A stretch of DNA of 64,000 bases from Fictibacillus norfolkensis (GTDB lineage Bacteria; Bacillota; Bacilli; Bacillales; Fictibacillaceae), in NCBI RefSeq assembly GCF_014836645.1, contig NZ_JACSQM010000004.1, positions 124,001 to 188,000 of the forward strand. The letters are read 5' to 3'. Position 1 is the stretch's first letter. Every line of letters begins with the position of its first letter. Positions 27,548 through 38,174 of the stretch are shown piece by piece. A model generated the notes under the pieces. That model worked only from the letters and a program-made list of their open reading frames with translations. It had not been told where the DNA came from and did not search any database. Position numbers and translations under genes: made by a program.

Positions 27548-28906
27548 ATGATTAAAAAGCTATTAGTAGCAAACCGTGGTGAGATTGCTGTAAGGATTAT
27601 TCGCGCATGCAAAGAACTTGGTGTTGAAACAGTAGCCGTTTATTCAGAAGCCGATAAAGATGCCTTGCATGTCCGTTTGGCAGATGAGGCTTATTGTATC
27701 GGACCGACTGCTTCAAAAGATAGTTACTTAAACTTTACTAACATAATGAGCGTTGCGACACTAACGGGCTCAGAAGCCATTCATCCTGGATATGGATTCT
27801 TGGCAGAGAACGCTGACTTTGCAGAACTATGCAGAGAATGCAATGTAACGTTTGTTGGTCCAAGTGCTGAAGCGATCAACAAGATGGGTATTAAGGATGT
27901 TGCGAGAGCGACGATGGCGGATGCCGGAGTTCCTATCGTACCGGGTTCTGACGGGATTATTAGGGACAAGGAAGAAGCCATTGAACTCAGCAATAAAATT
28001 GGGTATCCTGTAATTATTAAAGCAACAGCAGGCGGTGGGGGTAAGGGGATCCGCGTAGCTAAGAATGAAACGGAACTCTTAAAAGGCATTGCGATCACTC
28101 AGCAAGAAGCAGCAACTGCTTTTGGTAACCCAGGTGTGTATATTGAAAAATACATTGAAGATTTCCGACATGTTGAGATACAGGTGCTTGCAGATAACCA
28201 TGGGAATGTTATTCACTTGGGAGAAAGAGACTGCAGTATCCAAAGACGTCTTCAAAAGCTTTTAGAGGAGACGCCATCTCCAGCTATCTCCCCATCTAAA
28301 CGTCAAGAGATGGGGGATGCAGCAGTAAAAGCAGCTGAAGCCGTTCAATATTCTGGTGCTGGTACCGTTGAATTTATCTTTGATCATAATACAGGTGACT
28401 TCTATTTCATGGAGATGAACACTCGAATCCAAGTAGAACATCCTGTAACTGAGATGGTAACAGGAATTGATCTAATCAAGGAACAGATTAAAGTAGCTTC
28501 AGGTGAGAGATTGCGATACAAACAAGAAGATATCGAGTTTGATGGCTGGTCGATCGAATGTAGAATTAATGCAGAGAACCCTGAGAAGAATTTTATGCCT
28601 TCTGCTGGGAAGATTGAAATGTATCTTCCACCAGGCGGTCTAGGTGTTCGAATTGATTCTGCTGTTTACCCAGGCTATACGATTCCACCATTTTATGATT
28701 CTATGATTGCTAAAGTTATTACTTACGGAAATACTAGACAAGAAGCAATCGACCGTATGAAGCGTGCCCTAAGCGAGTTTGTTATCGAAGGAATTCATAC
28801 GACCATTCCGTTCCACCTGCGTCTGTTAAACCATGAGACTTTTGTGAATGGTGACTTTAATACAAAGTTTTTAGAAAATCATGATTTAACTTCAAAAAGC
28901 GAATAA
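27548..28906 (+). CDS. accC: Acetyl-CoA carboxylase biotin carboxylase subunit
   Basis: ATP-grasp enzyme of 452 aa that carboxylates biotin on AccB. The glycine-rich ATP loop [13 protein letters not shown], the [12 protein letters not shown] motif and the [23 protein letters not shown] segment are intact. ATG 27548 is preferred over ATG 27542: AGGAGGG ends 7 nt before it and only 1 nt before the other. Confidence 0.96.
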   Translation: MIKKLLVANRGEIAVRIIRACKELGVETVAVYSEADKDALHVRLADEAYCIGPTASKDSYLNFTNIMSVATLTGSEAIHPGYGFLAENADFAELCRECNVTFVGPSAEAINKMGIKDVARATMADAGVPIVPGSDGIIRDKEEAIELSNKIGYPVIIKATAGGGGKGIRVAKNETELLKGIAITQQEAATAFGNPGVYIEKYIEDFRHVEIQVLADNHGNVIHLGERDCSIQRRLQKLLEETPSPAISPSKRQEMGDAAVKAAEAVQYSGAGTVEFIFDHNTGDFYFMEMNTRIQVEHPVTEMVTGIDLIKEQIKVASGERLRYKQEDIEFDGWSIECRINAENPEKNFMPSAGKIEMYLPPGGLGVRIDSAVYPGYTIPPFYDSMIAKVITYGNTRQEAIDRMKRALSEFVIEGIHTTIPFHLRLLNHETFVNGDFNTKFLENHDLTSKSE

Positions 28907-28925
28907 GTACGGAGGTGTTTAAGTG

Positions 28926-29333
28926 ATGAACGAACTATCATTTGAAATGGAAAGTTACTCATCAGAATTAGGAAAAGTGGAGATCTCACCTGAGGTTATC
29001 GAAGTCATTGCAAGTATTGCAGCTTCAGATGTTGAAGGTGTCGCTTCCATGAGAGGCAGCTTTGCAAGTGGTGTAGTAGAGCGACTTGGAAAGAAAACGC
29101 ATGGCAAAGGCGTTAAAGTAGAACTCTCAGAAGCAGGTATTTCTATTGATGTATACGTATCAATGAAATATGGAGTTGCGATTCCAGATGTGGCTCAAAA
29201 AATTCAAGATTATATCAGACAAGCGCTTCTAGACATGACAGCACTAGAAGCAACGGATATCAACGTATTCGTAGTTGGTGTTCAATTTGATTCAAAAGAA
29301 AAACAGAATGAAGCACCAGAAGTAGATTATTAA
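28926..29333 (+). CDS. yqhY: Asp23/Gls24 family protein YqhY
   Basis: A 135-aa Asp23/Gls24 family protein, found right after accBC in most Bacillaceae. In B. subtilis its loss disturbs acetyl-CoA carboxylase control and lipid synthesis, so a role near AccBC is known, though its mechanism is not. Motifs include IASIAASDVEGVASMRG and the VDVYVSMKYG-like core (IDVYVSMKYG). Start ATG 28926 or GTG 28923; GGAGGTGTT is upstream. Confidence 0.92.
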   Translation: MNELSFEMESYSSELGKVEISPEVIEVIASIAASDVEGVASMRGSFASGVVERLGKKTHGKGVKVELSEAGISIDVYVSMKYGVAIPDVAQKIQDYIRQALLDMTALEATDINVFVVGVQFDSKEKQNEAPEVDY

Positions 29334-29377
29334 AAAGATCAAAGGGTGAGGTTCTACTTGCCCTTTGGTCTTTTTTC
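29332..29377 (+). terminator. Intrinsic terminator of accBC-yqhY
   Basis: GATCAAAGGG at 29337-29346 pairs with CCCTTTGGTC at 29361-29370 (one G-U), extended by the flanking A and T tracts. Confidence 0.85.
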
Positions 29378-29798
29378 TTGTTGTTTATTACAAGTTGATT
29401 TTGTGATGTGAAGAAAACCTTCAGCCCGTTGAAGTTAAAGTTGGCGGGGGTATAAGTGGCAGAATAGTAGTCGAGTGATGTCGACTCGCTGGTATATGGA
29501 AAAATCTCGCCGGAATATAGCCCAAACTCGCCGGATTAAGTCCAGAATTTCTAGAATTATCTCGTGAATTTCTAAATTTACAGTCTGGATACCCCACCTA
29601 GTATAGATGAGAGTAATTTTGAAGCCCCGAGAGTAAAAAGATAAAATACTTTTCATTTTTCTAGAATCCCTTAACAGAAAGTAAAAAAACTGAATGTTCG
29701 GAAGCGTTAGTAAGTCCATTGTTCGGATTGTAACGAGTCCTAACAATATGGTATTATGCTAGATAGAAATTGTTCGCAAATAGAAAGGAAGTCGGATT
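29378..29798. other. Gene-free region between yqhY and nusB
   Basis: No open frame here is supported in 421 bases. It contains repeat element copy B at 29484-29604. The nusB promoter is presumably in the last 100 bases (a TTGTAACGAGTCC segment followed by TATTATGCT), but I cannot choose one alignment firmly. Confidence 0.55.
29484..29604 (+). repeat. Dispersed ~120-bp element, copy B (three 21-bp units, stem, ATACCCCAC end)
   Basis: TCGC cores lie at 29486, 29507 and 29528, exactly 21 bp apart, within units such as ACTCGCCGGATTAAGTCCAG. TCCAGA at about 29540 can pair with TCTGGA at about 29584. The copy ends in ATACCCCACCTAGTAT at 29589-29604. The distance from first core to ATACCCC is 103 bp here and 104 bp in copy A. 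Confidence 0.8.
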
Positions 29799-30194
29799 AT
29801 GAAACGCAGACTTGCCAGAGAAAAGGCATTTCAATCGCTTTTTCAAATAGAAGTAAGTGACATCTCAGCTAGTGAAGCTATGGAGCATGTTTTAGAAGGA
29901 GAGCCATCAGACGAATTTTTAACAAGTATGGTTCATGGTACGGTTGAAAAGAAAGAAGAAATCGAGCGTTTTCTAACGCCTTATTTAGAGAAATGGAGCT
30001 TTTCAAGACTAGCAAACGTAGAACGTGTTGTTCTTCAGATGGCGGCTTACGAGTGGTTGTTCATGGAAGAGGTTCCAAAGAACGTAACGTTGAATGAAGC
30101 GATTGAAACAGCTAAAATCTTTGGCGGTGAAGAAGCAGGACGTTTCGTAAATGGTGTCCTAGGAAAAATAGTCAAAGATATTAACCATAATTAA
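29799..30194 (+). CDS. nusB: Transcription antitermination factor NusB
   Basis: A 131-aa all-helical factor that binds boxA RNA with S10 during rRNA transcription antitermination. It starts with the typical RRLAREKAFQSLFQIE and ends with GGEEAGRFVNGVLGKI. AAAGGAAGTC precedes ATG 29799. It leads the run to folD and the xse genes. Confidence 0.95.
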   Translation: MKRRLAREKAFQSLFQIEVSDISASEAMEHVLEGEPSDEFLTSMVHGTVEKKEEIERFLTPYLEKWSFSRLANVERVVLQMAAYEWLFMEEVPKNVTLNEAIETAKIFGGEEAGRFVNGVLGKIVKDINHN

Positions 30195-30231
30195 TTTTAT
30201 AAAACCAACTACTTTTGAGGGGGACTTTAGA

Positions 30232-31095
30232 ATGGCTGTGTTAGACGGAAAACAAATTGCGAGAGAGATCAGAGAAAAACTTGCAAAAGAGATCCAAGAC
30301 CTTAAACAAGAAGGAATTGTTCCAGGTTTAGCTGTTATTCTAGTAGGCGATCACCCAGCGTCTCGTTCATATGTATTAGCAAAAGAAAGAACGTGTAAAG
30401 AGCTCGGTATGCATTCGGTAATGACTGAGCTTTCTGAAACTATTTCTGAGAATGAATTGTTACAATACATTCAAGCGTTTAACAATGACGAACAAATTGA
30501 TGGGATTCTCGTACAACTTCCCCTTCCTTCACATATAAGTGAATCAAAAGTAATTGAGGCGATTTTGCCTGAAAAAGATGTAGATGGTTTTCATCCGATT
30601 AATATTGGACGGATGCATGCAGGAGATGAGCAAGCATTCATACCTTGCACTCCGCTTGGAATTTTAGAGATGGTTAAACAAACCGGTGAAGGTATATCAG
30701 GGAAACATGTTGTAGTTGTAGGGAGAAGCAACCTTGTTGGAAAACCAGCTGGCCAGCTTTTCTTGCAGGAAAATGCGACGGTGACGTTTTGTCACTCTAG
30801 AACTAAAAATCTTCGTGAACAAACATTGCAAGCTGATATTTTAATTGCGGCGGTAGGAAAACCGAACCTTATTACAGAAGATATGGTAAAAGCAGGTGCC
30901 GTTGTTATTGATGTAGGGGTTAATCGCAAGGAAGATGGAAAGCTTTGTGGAGATGTGGACTATGAGGCCATTAAACCTAAAGCAAAACATATCACTCCTG
31001 TTCCAGGAGGGGTTGGTCCTATGACGATCACGATGTTAATGAACAATACGGTTCTTGCTTCAAAATGGAGAAAGCAGTTAAAGGAAGTACATTAA
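30232..31095 (+). CDS. folD: Bifunctional methylenetetrahydrofolate dehydrogenase/cyclohydrolase
   Basis: A 287-aa enzyme interconverting methylene-, methenyl- and formyl-tetrahydrofolate with NADP. Catalytic Lys in YVLAKERTCKELG, the DGILVQLPLP segment, the Rossmann VVVGRSNLVGKPAGQL loop and PVPGGVGPMTITMLM are all present. GAGGGGGAC precedes ATG 30232. Its stop overlaps the xseA start. Confidence 0.97.
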   Translation: MAVLDGKQIAREIREKLAKEIQDLKQEGIVPGLAVILVGDHPASRSYVLAKERTCKELGMHSVMTELSETISENELLQYIQAFNNDEQIDGILVQLPLPSHISESKVIEAILPEKDVDGFHPINIGRMHAGDEQAFIPCTPLGILEMVKQTGEGISGKHVVVVGRSNLVGKPAGQLFLQENATVTFCHSRTKNLREQTLQADILIAAVGKPNLITEDMVKAGAVVIDVGVNRKEDGKLCGDVDYEAIKPKAKHITPVPGGVGPMTITMLMNNTVLASKWRKQLKEVH

Positions 31096-32456
31096 TGCAA
31101 AACAACAATCGGTATGTTCCAATATCGGCTGTAACCCGGTATATAAAGAGGCTATTTGAAAATGACGGTAATTTACAAGACGTCTGGGTAAAAGGTGAGC
31201 TATCAAATGTTAAGCTTCATAGCAGGGGTCATCTGTATTTTACGTTGAAAGATGCAAACAGCAGAGTTTCTGCTGTTATGTTTGCAGGAAACAACAGGCA
31301 TTTAAACTTTAAACCTGAAGAAGGAATGAATGTTTTAATCCAAGGTTCGTTCTCTGTTTATGAACCTCAAGGACAATACCAGCTCTATGTCAGAACGATG
31401 CAGCAAGACGGTGTTGGTAATTTGTTTCTGGCGTACGAAAATCTTAAGAATATGTTAGATCAACAAGGGCTTTTTGACCCTATACATAAAAAGCCGCTGC
31501 CTAAATTTCCTTCTACGATCGGTGTGGTCACTTCACCAACAGGAGCTGCCGTGAGGGATATCGTGACTACTATAAAACGAAGGTTTCCGCTAGCTGCGGT
31601 CACTGTATACCCAGTGCTTGTTCAAGGACCAGGTGCTGCTCCATCCATCGTGCGGGCGATCGAACGAGCCAATGCTTTGAATGAATCAGATGTTCTAATC
31701 GTGGGACGTGGTGGAGGATCGATAGAAGAGCTATGGGCGTTTAATGAAGAAAGTGTTGCAAGAGCGATCTTTCAATCACATCTGCCGGTCATTTCTGCTG
31801 TGGGACATGAAACGGATTTTACGATTTCAGATTTTGTAGCGGATTTAAGAGCACCAACACCAACAGCTGCAGCAGAGATGGCTGTCCCTCATCTAGATGA
31901 ATTGAAGGATCGATTATTCCAAAGAAATGTTCGCCTGAAACGGGTGATGAATGAGTTTGTTGCAGGTCATCAACAGCATCTTTCCCGACTGCAAAAATCA
32001 TATGCTTTTAAATATCCAACTCAATTGATCAAACAAAAAGAGCAAGAACTGGATAGGTGTATGGATCAATTAAAACGTAAGGTTGGAAGTTTTGTTGATC
32101 AACATCAGAATCAACTCTCACAGGTTAAACGTCAACTGTTCCTGTTTTCACCAAGAGGCCAGCTTCAGAAGGCAAACGAAAGAATCGTTTCTTTGCATAA
32201 GACATTGCTAAAAGAAACAAATCGTCACGTAAGGCAGCACCAGAGAGATTTTTCAAACAAGATTTCTAGGCTATCTTCCCTCAATCCTTTGGCTGTGATG
32301 GATAGAGGGTACAGCTTGACCTATAAACAAGGCAAAGACGAATTGGTCAAGTCCGTATCACAGGTAAAGGCGGGAGATGCATTAACGATAAAGTTAAAAG
32401 ATGGACAGATTGATTGTCACATCACTGGAACGGAGGCGTCTTTTACGAATGACTGA
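31095..32456 (+). CDS. xseA: Exodeoxyribonuclease VII large subunit
   Basis: A 453-aa catalytic subunit of ExoVII, which degrades single-stranded DNA from both ends. An OB-fold lies at about 10-110 ([18 protein letters not shown]), then the catalytic domain with [14 protein letters not shown] and [25 protein letters not shown], then coiled coils. ATG 31095 overlaps the folD stop (TAATG) with AAAGGAAG upstream. Overlaps xseB. Confidence 0.96.
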   Translation: MQNNNRYVPISAVTRYIKRLFENDGNLQDVWVKGELSNVKLHSRGHLYFTLKDANSRVSAVMFAGNNRHLNFKPEEGMNVLIQGSFSVYEPQGQYQLYVRTMQQDGVGNLFLAYENLKNMLDQQGLFDPIHKKPLPKFPSTIGVVTSPTGAAVRDIVTTIKRRFPLAAVTVYPVLVQGPGAAPSIVRAIERANALNESDVLIVGRGGGSIEELWAFNEESVARAIFQSHLPVISAVGHETDFTISDFVADLRAPTPTAAAEMAVPHLDELKDRLFQRNVRLKRVMNEFVAGHQQHLSRLQKSYAFKYPTQLIKQKEQELDRCMDQLKRKVGSFVDQHQNQLSQVKRQLFLFSPRGQLQKANERIVSLHKTLLKETNRHVRQHQRDFSNKISRLSSLNPLAVMDRGYSLTYKQGKDELVKSVSQVKAGDALTIKLKDGQIDCHITGTEASFTND

Positions 32457-32688
32457 AAAAACAAGCAAACTTACATTTGAAGAAGCGATGATACAGCTTG
32501 AAGAAATCGTTGAAAAGCTTGAACAGGGAGATGTTCCTTTAGAAGAGAGTATCGACCTGTATCAACAAGGAATGAAACTCTCCAAATTATGTCATACGAA
32601 ATTACAGAACGTTGAGAAGAAGATGGATACGATTTTGCATGAAGATGGAAAAGAAGAACCATTCGCGATTCAGGAGGAAGATCATTGA
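32449..32688 (+). CDS. xseB: Exodeoxyribonuclease VII small subunit
   Basis: A 79-aa helical subunit that assembles along the XseA coiled coil; typical motifs [18 protein letters not shown] and [22 protein letters not shown] 32449 has GGAACGGAGG upstream and overlaps the xseA end by 8 nt; the open frame starts earlier inside xseA. Confidence 0.95.
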   Translation: MTEKTSKLTFEEAMIQLEEIVEKLEQGDVPLEESIDLYQQGMKLSKLCHTKLQNVEKKMDTILHEDGKEEPFAIQEEDH

Positions 32689-33566
32689 TAGCGTTTGAAC
32701 AATATCTTCGAGATAAAAAAACATTGGTTGAAGAAAAGATGGTAGCACACCTAAAAAAATTGGATGCTCCAGATACATTGAAAAAATCGATGCTATATTC
32801 TATTTCTGCAGGTGGAAAACGAATACGTCCGATCTTAGCGCTTGCAGTCATGGAATCATTTGAAAAGAATACAGCAGAACTAGTAGATGTGGTTTGTTCT
32901 ATCGAATTTGTTCACACGTATTCTTTGATTCATGATGATCTTCCTTCTATGGATAATGATGATTATAGAAGAGGGAAACTCACGAACCATAAAGTTTTTG
33001 GCGAAGCTCAAGCCATTTTGGCAGGAGATGCTTTATTGACAGAAAGCTTTAGCTTAATCACTAACAACTCGTATTTAACTTCGGATCAAAAAGTTCAAAT
33101 GATCACTGTTCTATCAAGAGCTGCAGGTGCAACAGGTATGGTTGGTGGTCAAGTAGAAGACATAGAGGGAGAGAACAGAGACCTCACGTTAACAGAATTA
33201 GAAAGCATCCATGAAAAAAAGACGGGTAAGATGCTTGAATGTTCAGTAATCATAGGTGGAATTGCAGCGAGAGCTACTGATGAAGTTCTTATCCATTTAA
33301 CGAACTATGCACGGCATATCGGGATTGCTTTTCAGATTCAAGATGACATATTAGATGTAACAGGGAAACAAGAAGAAATAGGTAAACCTGTTGGAAGTGA
33401 TGAGGCTAATCTGAAAACTACTTATCCTAAAATTCTTGGTCTTGACGGGGCAAAGAAAGAAATGGAAAATCATATACATATTTCTTTGGAACATTTAAAC
33501 AAGATCAACGGAAATACAGGCATATTAGCGTCCATCGCTGACTACATTATAAAAAGAAACCACTAA
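32685..33566 (+). CDS. ispA: Farnesyl diphosphate synthase (geranyltranstransferase)
   Basis: A 293-aa polyprenyl synthase that condenses isopentenyl diphosphate with allylic diphosphates to C15. The first aspartate-rich motif is [11 protein letters not shown], the second is DDILD, and the GGKRIRP and KTGKM segments match the family. TTG 32685 overlaps the xseB stop and has AGGAGGA upstream. With dxs 1.3 kb downstream it brackets the OLE RNA, the arrangement seen in other OLE-bearing bacteria. Confidence 0.95.
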   Translation: MIAFEQYLRDKKTLVEEKMVAHLKKLDAPDTLKKSMLYSISAGGKRIRPILALAVMESFEKNTAELVDVVCSIEFVHTYSLIHDDLPSMDNDDYRRGKLTNHKVFGEAQAILAGDALLTESFSLITNNSYLTSDQKVQMITVLSRAAGATGMVGGQVEDIEGENRDLTLTELESIHEKKTGKMLECSVIIGGIAARATDEVLIHLTNYARHIGIAFQIQDDILDVTGKQEEIGKPVGSDEANLKTTYPKILGLDGAKKEMENHIHISLEHLNKINGNTGILASIADYIIKRNH

Positions 33567-33570
33567 GAGA

Positions 33571-33599
33571 TTGTTGCGAAATTGGAAGTATGATATGAT
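33571..33599 (+). promoter_or_regulatory. Candidate promoter immediately upstream of OLE RNA
   Basis: TTGTTG at 33571-33576 and TATGAT at 33594-33599 with a 17-nt spacer. Transcription would begin near 33606, six bases before the first strand of the OLE closing stem. Confidence 0.45.
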
Positions 33600-33605
33600 A
33601 TTATT

Positions 33606-34228
33606 TGCTTTGGAGTGGTGCAGTATTCTAGTCAGCCCCCCATTCCTGAAGGCGGGCCTAAAAATCCGCCAAAGGGCACATCGATGAAGTTCCTTGTAAT
33701 GGCTTGAGGCGCCCAGCCTTGGGTCATCGCTGGGAGTTAAGGTTGAAGGGCGATCCACAATGGCATGTGGGCGAGGACCCTTCTTCCGCGGAGGCCCCCA
33801 TATTTGCGGTTTGTGTTCAAAAGACCTTACTGCGAAATGGGGTTTGAACCTGCTTAGCTTTTTTTCTTGTTCACAGGAAAAGAAGGCGAGCAGCGTAGCC
33901 TGCCTTGAGTGGAGCTTGAGGGGATTATGGTGTGAAAAGCCTGTATCGGTTGGCCGCTGATTTTGAGCTTTATACCATATGAAATCTTCTCTGCAAAAGA
34001 GGCTAGGGAATGTGCGCGAGGCTGTTGAGGAAAACTCCTAGACTGTTCTGCCCTGACACCTTTTAGGGATTATAGTGCGGACTAAGTGGTAATCTAGTCT
34101 AACGTTTGGCAACAGCGTTAAGAAGAGAGTAAAGGGAAACCGCGAATATGGCGACATTTCGTACTCTTCTGGGAAAACCTACTGGACCTAAGCCGCAGTC
34201 TTTACTTAATAAGGTGACCACTCCCTAT
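33606..34228 (+). ncRNA. ole: OLE (ornate, large, extremophilic) RNA
   Basis: A gene-free, GC-richer stretch of about 610 nt sits between ispA and oapA, the classic OLE setting. Its ends pair: GGAGTGGT at 33612-33619 with ACCACTCC at 34217-34224. Inside are sequences I recognise as conserved in OLE RNAs, such as the GTCAGCCCCCC start and the GGGTCATCGCTGGGAG region. OLE RNA forms a membrane-bound complex with OapA and other proteins; in Halalkalibacterium halodurans its loss causes sensitivity to cold, short alcohols and Mg2+. A short open frame inside (33760-33960) is not a gene. Confidence 0.9.
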
Positions 34229-34261
34229 TACATAAAGTGACCAAAAAGTGAGGAGTTATGC

Positions 34262-34858
34262 ATGAAGCATTCCTTTACTAAAACACTCAAATGGAGTACA
34301 AGCATTGCCGTTATCACTCTTGTGTTAGCGGCTATTTTTACAGTTGTATCGTCTTTTTTGTTAAATGGAGTTTCGTGGGCGATAGGCATGGGAATCGTGT
34401 TTCTAATCGTATTAACCGGGGTTCTGTTTGACATAGTAGGGGTGGCATCAACTGCTGCGAAAGAAGTTCCGTTTCATGCGATGGCTTCTGAGAAGGTTCC
34501 TGGAGCAAGACATGCTATAATCATTACAAGAAACGCAGATCGTGTAGCGAATTTTTGTAACGATGTTATTGGAGACATCTCTGGAATTGTTAGCGGAACG
34601 GCATCTGCTGCAGTAGTAGTAGAACTTACACTTTCTATGGGGAATAGTTCTGGATCAAACTCTGAGTATTTGATCTCAATCGTCTTCACTAGTGTAGTTG
34701 CTGCACTTACTGTAGGAGGCAAAGCGCTAGGAAAATCATATGCGATCAACCACTCAACCTTTATTATTTTTCAGGTTGGGCGTTTATTATATTTTTTAGA
34801 GGAAAAATTAAGAATTAAACTGCTATCGCCTGCTAAAAGAGAGAAGAAAAGGCGTTAA
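34262..34858 (+). CDS. oapA: OLE-associated membrane protein OapA
   Basis: A 198-aa membrane protein directly downstream of the OLE RNA. It has helices at about 13-33, 38-60 and further hydrophobic segments at 96-112 and 128-150, with a basic C-terminus ([10 protein letters not shown]). OapA homologues bind OLE RNA and hold it at the membrane, and related domains occur in Mg2+ transport proteins. GTGAGGAGTT precedes ATG 34262. Its stop lies 20 nt before dxs. Confidence 0.9.
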   Translation: MKHSFTKTLKWSTSIAVITLVLAAIFTVVSSFLLNGVSWAIGMGIVFLIVLTGVLFDIVGVASTAAKEVPFHAMASEKVPGARHAIIITRNADRVANFCNDVIGDISGIVSGTASAAVVVELTLSMGNSSGSNSEYLISIVFTSVVAALTVGGKALGKSYAINHSTFIIFQVGRLLYFLEEKLRIKLLSPAKREKKRR

Positions 34859-34878
34859 TGGAAAGAGAGGCATATTCC

Positions 34879-36777
34879 ATGAACCTGGAAGAAATTCAAG
34901 ATCCTCAGTTTTTAAAAACGTATGAAACTGAACAATTAAATCAATTAGCTGCCGAAATTCGTTCTTTTCTAATTGAAAAACTTTCAGTTAGAGGAGGCCA
35001 CCTTGGGCCGAATCTTGGCGTTGTAGAGCTAACGCTCGCTATGCATAAAGTCTTTGATAGTCCTAAAGACAAGTTTATTTGGGATGTTGGTCATCAAGCC
35101 TATGTGCATAAGATTCTTACGGGGAGAGCATCGCAGTTTGATACACTTCGACAGTATAAAGGTCTGTGTGGATTTCCAAAGAGAATTGAAAGCGAACATG
35201 ATGTTTGGGAAACGGGACACAGTTCTACATCACTTTCTGCAGCAATGGGTATGGCGATCGCTAGAGACCTTAAGAAAACCGATGATAAAGTTGTTGCTGT
35301 CATTGGTGATGGTGCCCTAACAGGCGGGATGGCTCTAGAAGCGCTCAACCATATCGGACATGAAAAGAAAGACTTGATCGTTGTGCTTAACGACAACGAA
35401 ATGTCGATCGCTCCAAATGTGGGAGCTCTTCATAACGTTTTAGGACGCATGAGAACAGCTAGAAAATATAATAAAGCAAAAGATGAACTAGAATCTTTAA
35501 TCCGTAAAATTCCTGCTTTTGGCGGTAAATTGGCTGCAACAGCAGAACGCGTAAAAGATAGCTTAAAGTATCTGTTAGTATCAGGAATGTTTTTTGAGGA
35601 GCTAGGCTACACCTACTTAGGGCCAGTAGATGGTCATGATGTAGATGACTTGATCGAGAATCTAACATATGCGAAAAAGACAAAAGGTCCCGTAATCATT
35701 CACGTTCTTACGAAAAAAGGTAAAGGCTATGAACCGGCTGAAAGTGATAAAAAGGATAGCTGGCATGGCGTTGGTGCTTATAAGATTGAATCAGGTGAAC
35801 AGATCAAACCGCAGCAAGTTGGACCATCTTACAGCGGAGTGGTAAGTAAAACACTTGAGACGCTTTCACATAAAGATGATCGAATCGCAGTGATAACGCC
35901 TGCTATGACGATAGGCTCTAAACTCACTGATTACGGAAAAGCGTTTCCTGATCGTTTGTTTGACGTTGGTATTGCAGAACAGCATGCCACTACGATGGCA
36001 GCTGGACTTGCTACACAGAATATGAAACCGGTACTATCGATTTATTCTACGTTCTTGCAGCGAGGTTACGACCAAGTAGTTCATGATGTAGCCAGACAGA
36101 ATTTGAATGTTGTTTTCACAATAGATAGATCTGGCCTCGTTGGTGCTGATGGAGAAACGCACCAAGGTGTATTTGATATTGCTTTCTTGCGTCATATTCC
36201 AAATATGGTATTGATGATGGGGAAAGATGAAAACGAGCTTCAACATATGGTATACTCTGCTCTTAAATATGAAGATGGTCCGATTGCGATCAGATTCCCT
36301 AGAGGCAACGGTTCTGGAGTTCCGATGGATGAAGAGTTAGAGAACATTCCAATTGGTTCATGGGAAGTGCTGAAAGATGGAGATGACGTTGCGATTCTAA
36401 CATTTGGAACAACGATTCCAATGGCGCTTGAAGCTTGGGAGATCCTTGCGAAATCAGGTGTCTCAGCACGCGTGATCAATGCTCGTTTTATCAAACCACT
36501 TGACTCAAAAATGCTCAAAGAGCTTTATGCAGAAAACATGCCTATTTTAACGTTAGAAGAGGCTGTTCTTCAAGGCGGTTTTGGAAGTGCGGTATTAGAG
36601 CATGCGGCTGACCATCAGGCAAATGTTATCATTGATCGTATGGGTATACCAGATTGCTTTATCGAGCATGGAAGTGTAACAAAACTTTTAGAAGAGATCG
36701 GAATTACAACACCTGATCTTGTTGAGCGAGTGAAAGCTCTTGTTAAAAGAAAGGCAGAAAAGGGTCTTCTTACATGA
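34879..36777 (+). CDS. dxs: 1-deoxy-D-xylulose-5-phosphate synthase
   Basis: A 632-aa thiamine-diphosphate enzyme making DXP from pyruvate and glyceraldehyde phosphate, the first step of the MEP isoprenoid route. [15 protein letters not shown] with the NDNEMSI segment is the cofactor motif; [15 protein letters not shown] lies in the second domain. ATG 34879 aligns with B. subtilis Dxs (the following segment IQDPQFLK is shared); an earlier ATG 34858 overlaps the oapA stop and is possible. Overlaps tlyA by 4 nt. Confidence 0.96.
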   Translation: MNLEEIQDPQFLKTYETEQLNQLAAEIRSFLIEKLSVRGGHLGPNLGVVELTLAMHKVFDSPKDKFIWDVGHQAYVHKILTGRASQFDTLRQYKGLCGFPKRIESEHDVWETGHSSTSLSAAMGMAIARDLKKTDDKVVAVIGDGALTGGMALEALNHIGHEKKDLIVVLNDNEMSIAPNVGALHNVLGRMRTARKYNKAKDELESLIRKIPAFGGKLAATAERVKDSLKYLLVSGMFFEELGYTYLGPVDGHDVDDLIENLTYAKKTKGPVIIHVLTKKGKGYEPAESDKKDSWHGVGAYKIESGEQIKPQQVGPSYSGVVSKTLETLSHKDDRIAVITPAMTIGSKLTDYGKAFPDRLFDVGIAEQHATTMAAGLATQNMKPVLSIYSTFLQRGYDQVVHDVARQNLNVVFTIDRSGLVGADGETHQGVFDIAFLRHIPNMVLMMGKDENELQHMVYSALKYEDGPIAIRFPRGNGSGVPMDEELENIPIGSWEVLKDGDDVAILTFGTTIPMALEAWEILAKSGVSARVINARFIKPLDSKMLKELYAENMPILTLEEAVLQGGFGSAVLEHAADHQANVIIDRMGIPDCFIEHGSVTKLLEEIGITTPDLVERVKALVKRKAEKGLLT

Positions 36778-37592
36778 AAAAAGAACGGGTAGATGTACTG
36801 CTTGTCAATCGAGGACTTTGTGAAACCCGAGAGAAAGCCAAACGATCTGTTATGGCTGGCCTCGTGTACTCAGGAACGAACCGGATGGATAAGCCAGGAG
36901 AAAAGATAGAACAAGATGCGCCTCTTCAAGTTAAAGGAGATGTTATCCCTTATGTGGGAAGAGGCGGGCTTAAGCTTGAAAAGGCACTTAAAATCTTTGA
37001 TTTTGAAGTTAAAGAAAAGATAGGAATGGATATTGGGGCTTCAACAGGTGGCTTTACGGACTGTGCCTTACAAAATGGTGCTTCCTATATATATGCGATC
37101 GATGTGGGCTACAATCAACTCGCTTGGAAGCTGAGAAACGATTCAAGGGTAGCGGTGATGGAAAGAACAAACTTTAGATATGTAACTCCTGATAAGCTTC
37201 AACAGGGAATCCCTCACTTTGCAACGATCGACGTTTCATTCATTTCTCTACGAATCATACTTCCTGTGCTGACTCAGCTTATGCCAACTGGAGATGTGAT
37301 CGCTTTGATCAAGCCTCAGTTTGAAGCAGGACGTGAAGAAGTCGGGAAAAAGGGAATTGTTAGAGATCCGAAAGTTCATAAACGCGTGATTGAAGAGATT
37401 ACGGATTTTGCTCGCAGAACAGGGATTAACCCTGTTGCACTGTCCTTCTCACCTATAACGGGTGGGGATGGAAACATTGAGTTTTTAATGCATGGAAAAG
37501 TAAAAAATGAGGACTGCATGACGATAACTTCAGAAAATATTGAAGAAGTTGTGAAGTCTGCTCATGAAACATTAAAGAAAGAGCGAGAATAA
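36774..37592 (+). CDS. tlyA: TlyA family rRNA 2'-O-methyltransferase (YqxC)
   Basis: A 272-aa protein with an S4 RNA-binding domain at about 5-65 and a Rossmann methyltransferase domain with the SAM loop [14 protein letters not shown]. TlyA proteins methylate 16S and 23S rRNA; the haemolysin name is historical. It overlaps dxs, and its 3' end forms part of its own terminator. Confidence 0.92.
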   Translation: MKKERVDVLLVNRGLCETREKAKRSVMAGLVYSGTNRMDKPGEKIEQDAPLQVKGDVIPYVGRGGLKLEKALKIFDFEVKEKIGMDIGASTGGFTDCALQNGASYIYAIDVGYNQLAWKLRNDSRVAVMERTNFRYVTPDKLQQGIPHFATIDVSFISLRIILPVLTQLMPTGDVIALIKPQFEAGREEVGKKGIVRDPKVHKRVIEEITDFARRTGINPVALSFSPITGGDGNIEFLMHGKVKNEDCMTITSENIEEVVKSAHETLKKERE

Positions 37593-37610
37593 AAATTTCT
37601 CGCTCTTTTC
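37578..37610 (+). terminator. Intrinsic terminator overlapping the end of tlyA
   Basis: AAAGAGCGAGAA at 37578-37589 (the last codons of tlyA) pairs with TTCTCGCTCTTT at 37597-37608, followed by TT. Confidence 0.85.
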
Positions 37611-37700
37611 ATCATTTCACTCATGAAAAATTTACATCCTATGCACAATAGTATAAGATAAAGGCAGAATGTGACAGTGTAAATTGAGGTGGAATCACGA

Positions 37701-38150
37701 GTGAATAAAGGACAACGACATATTAAAATACGTGAAATGATCAGCAATCATGATATTGAAACACAAGATGACTTAGTGGAACTACTTAAGAAAGCCAATT
37801 TTAATGTAACGCAAGCAACAGTTTCGCGTGACATTAAAGAACTGCATCTTGTGAAAGTACCGATGAACGATGGTCGCTATAAATATAGTCTTCCGGCTGA
37901 CCAAAGGTTCAATCCACTGCAGAAGTTAAAAAGAACACTGACTGACAGCTTTATTAGTATTGATTATGCAGATCACCTGATTATCATGAAAACACTTCCT
38001 GGTAATGCAAATGCCATTGGAGCGTTAATTGATAAGCTAGATTGGGAAGATTTAATGGGAACGATCTGTGGCGATGATACAATCTTAATTATTTGTCGTT
38101 CTAAAGAAGTTAGTGCAGATGTTTCGCAGCGATTTTTAGATATGCTGTAA
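37701..38150 (+). CDS. argR: Arginine repressor ArgR/AhrC
   Basis: A 149-aa hexameric regulator: a winged-helix DNA-binding domain at about 1-70 ([18 protein letters not shown]) and an arginine-binding domain with [18 protein letters not shown] 37701 is chosen over GTG 37689 because GAGGTGG lies 8 nt upstream and the N-terminus [12 protein letters not shown] matches AhrC. In B. subtilis it represses the yqiXYZ arginine transporter, whose homologue lies at 54 kb in this window. Confidence 0.96.
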   Translation: MNKGQRHIKIREMISNHDIETQDDLVELLKKANFNVTQATVSRDIKELHLVKVPMNDGRYKYSLPADQRFNPLQKLKRTLTDSFISIDYADHLIIMKTLPGNANAIGALIDKLDWEDLMGTICGDDTILIICRSKEVSADVSQRFLDML

Positions 38151-38174
38151 TTTTTAAAATAAGGTGTGATGTAA

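Noticed and set aside
33760..33960. Short coding frame inside the OLE region
   Set aside because: Lies wholly inside the structured RNA, has no ribosome site and unusual composition for a gene here.
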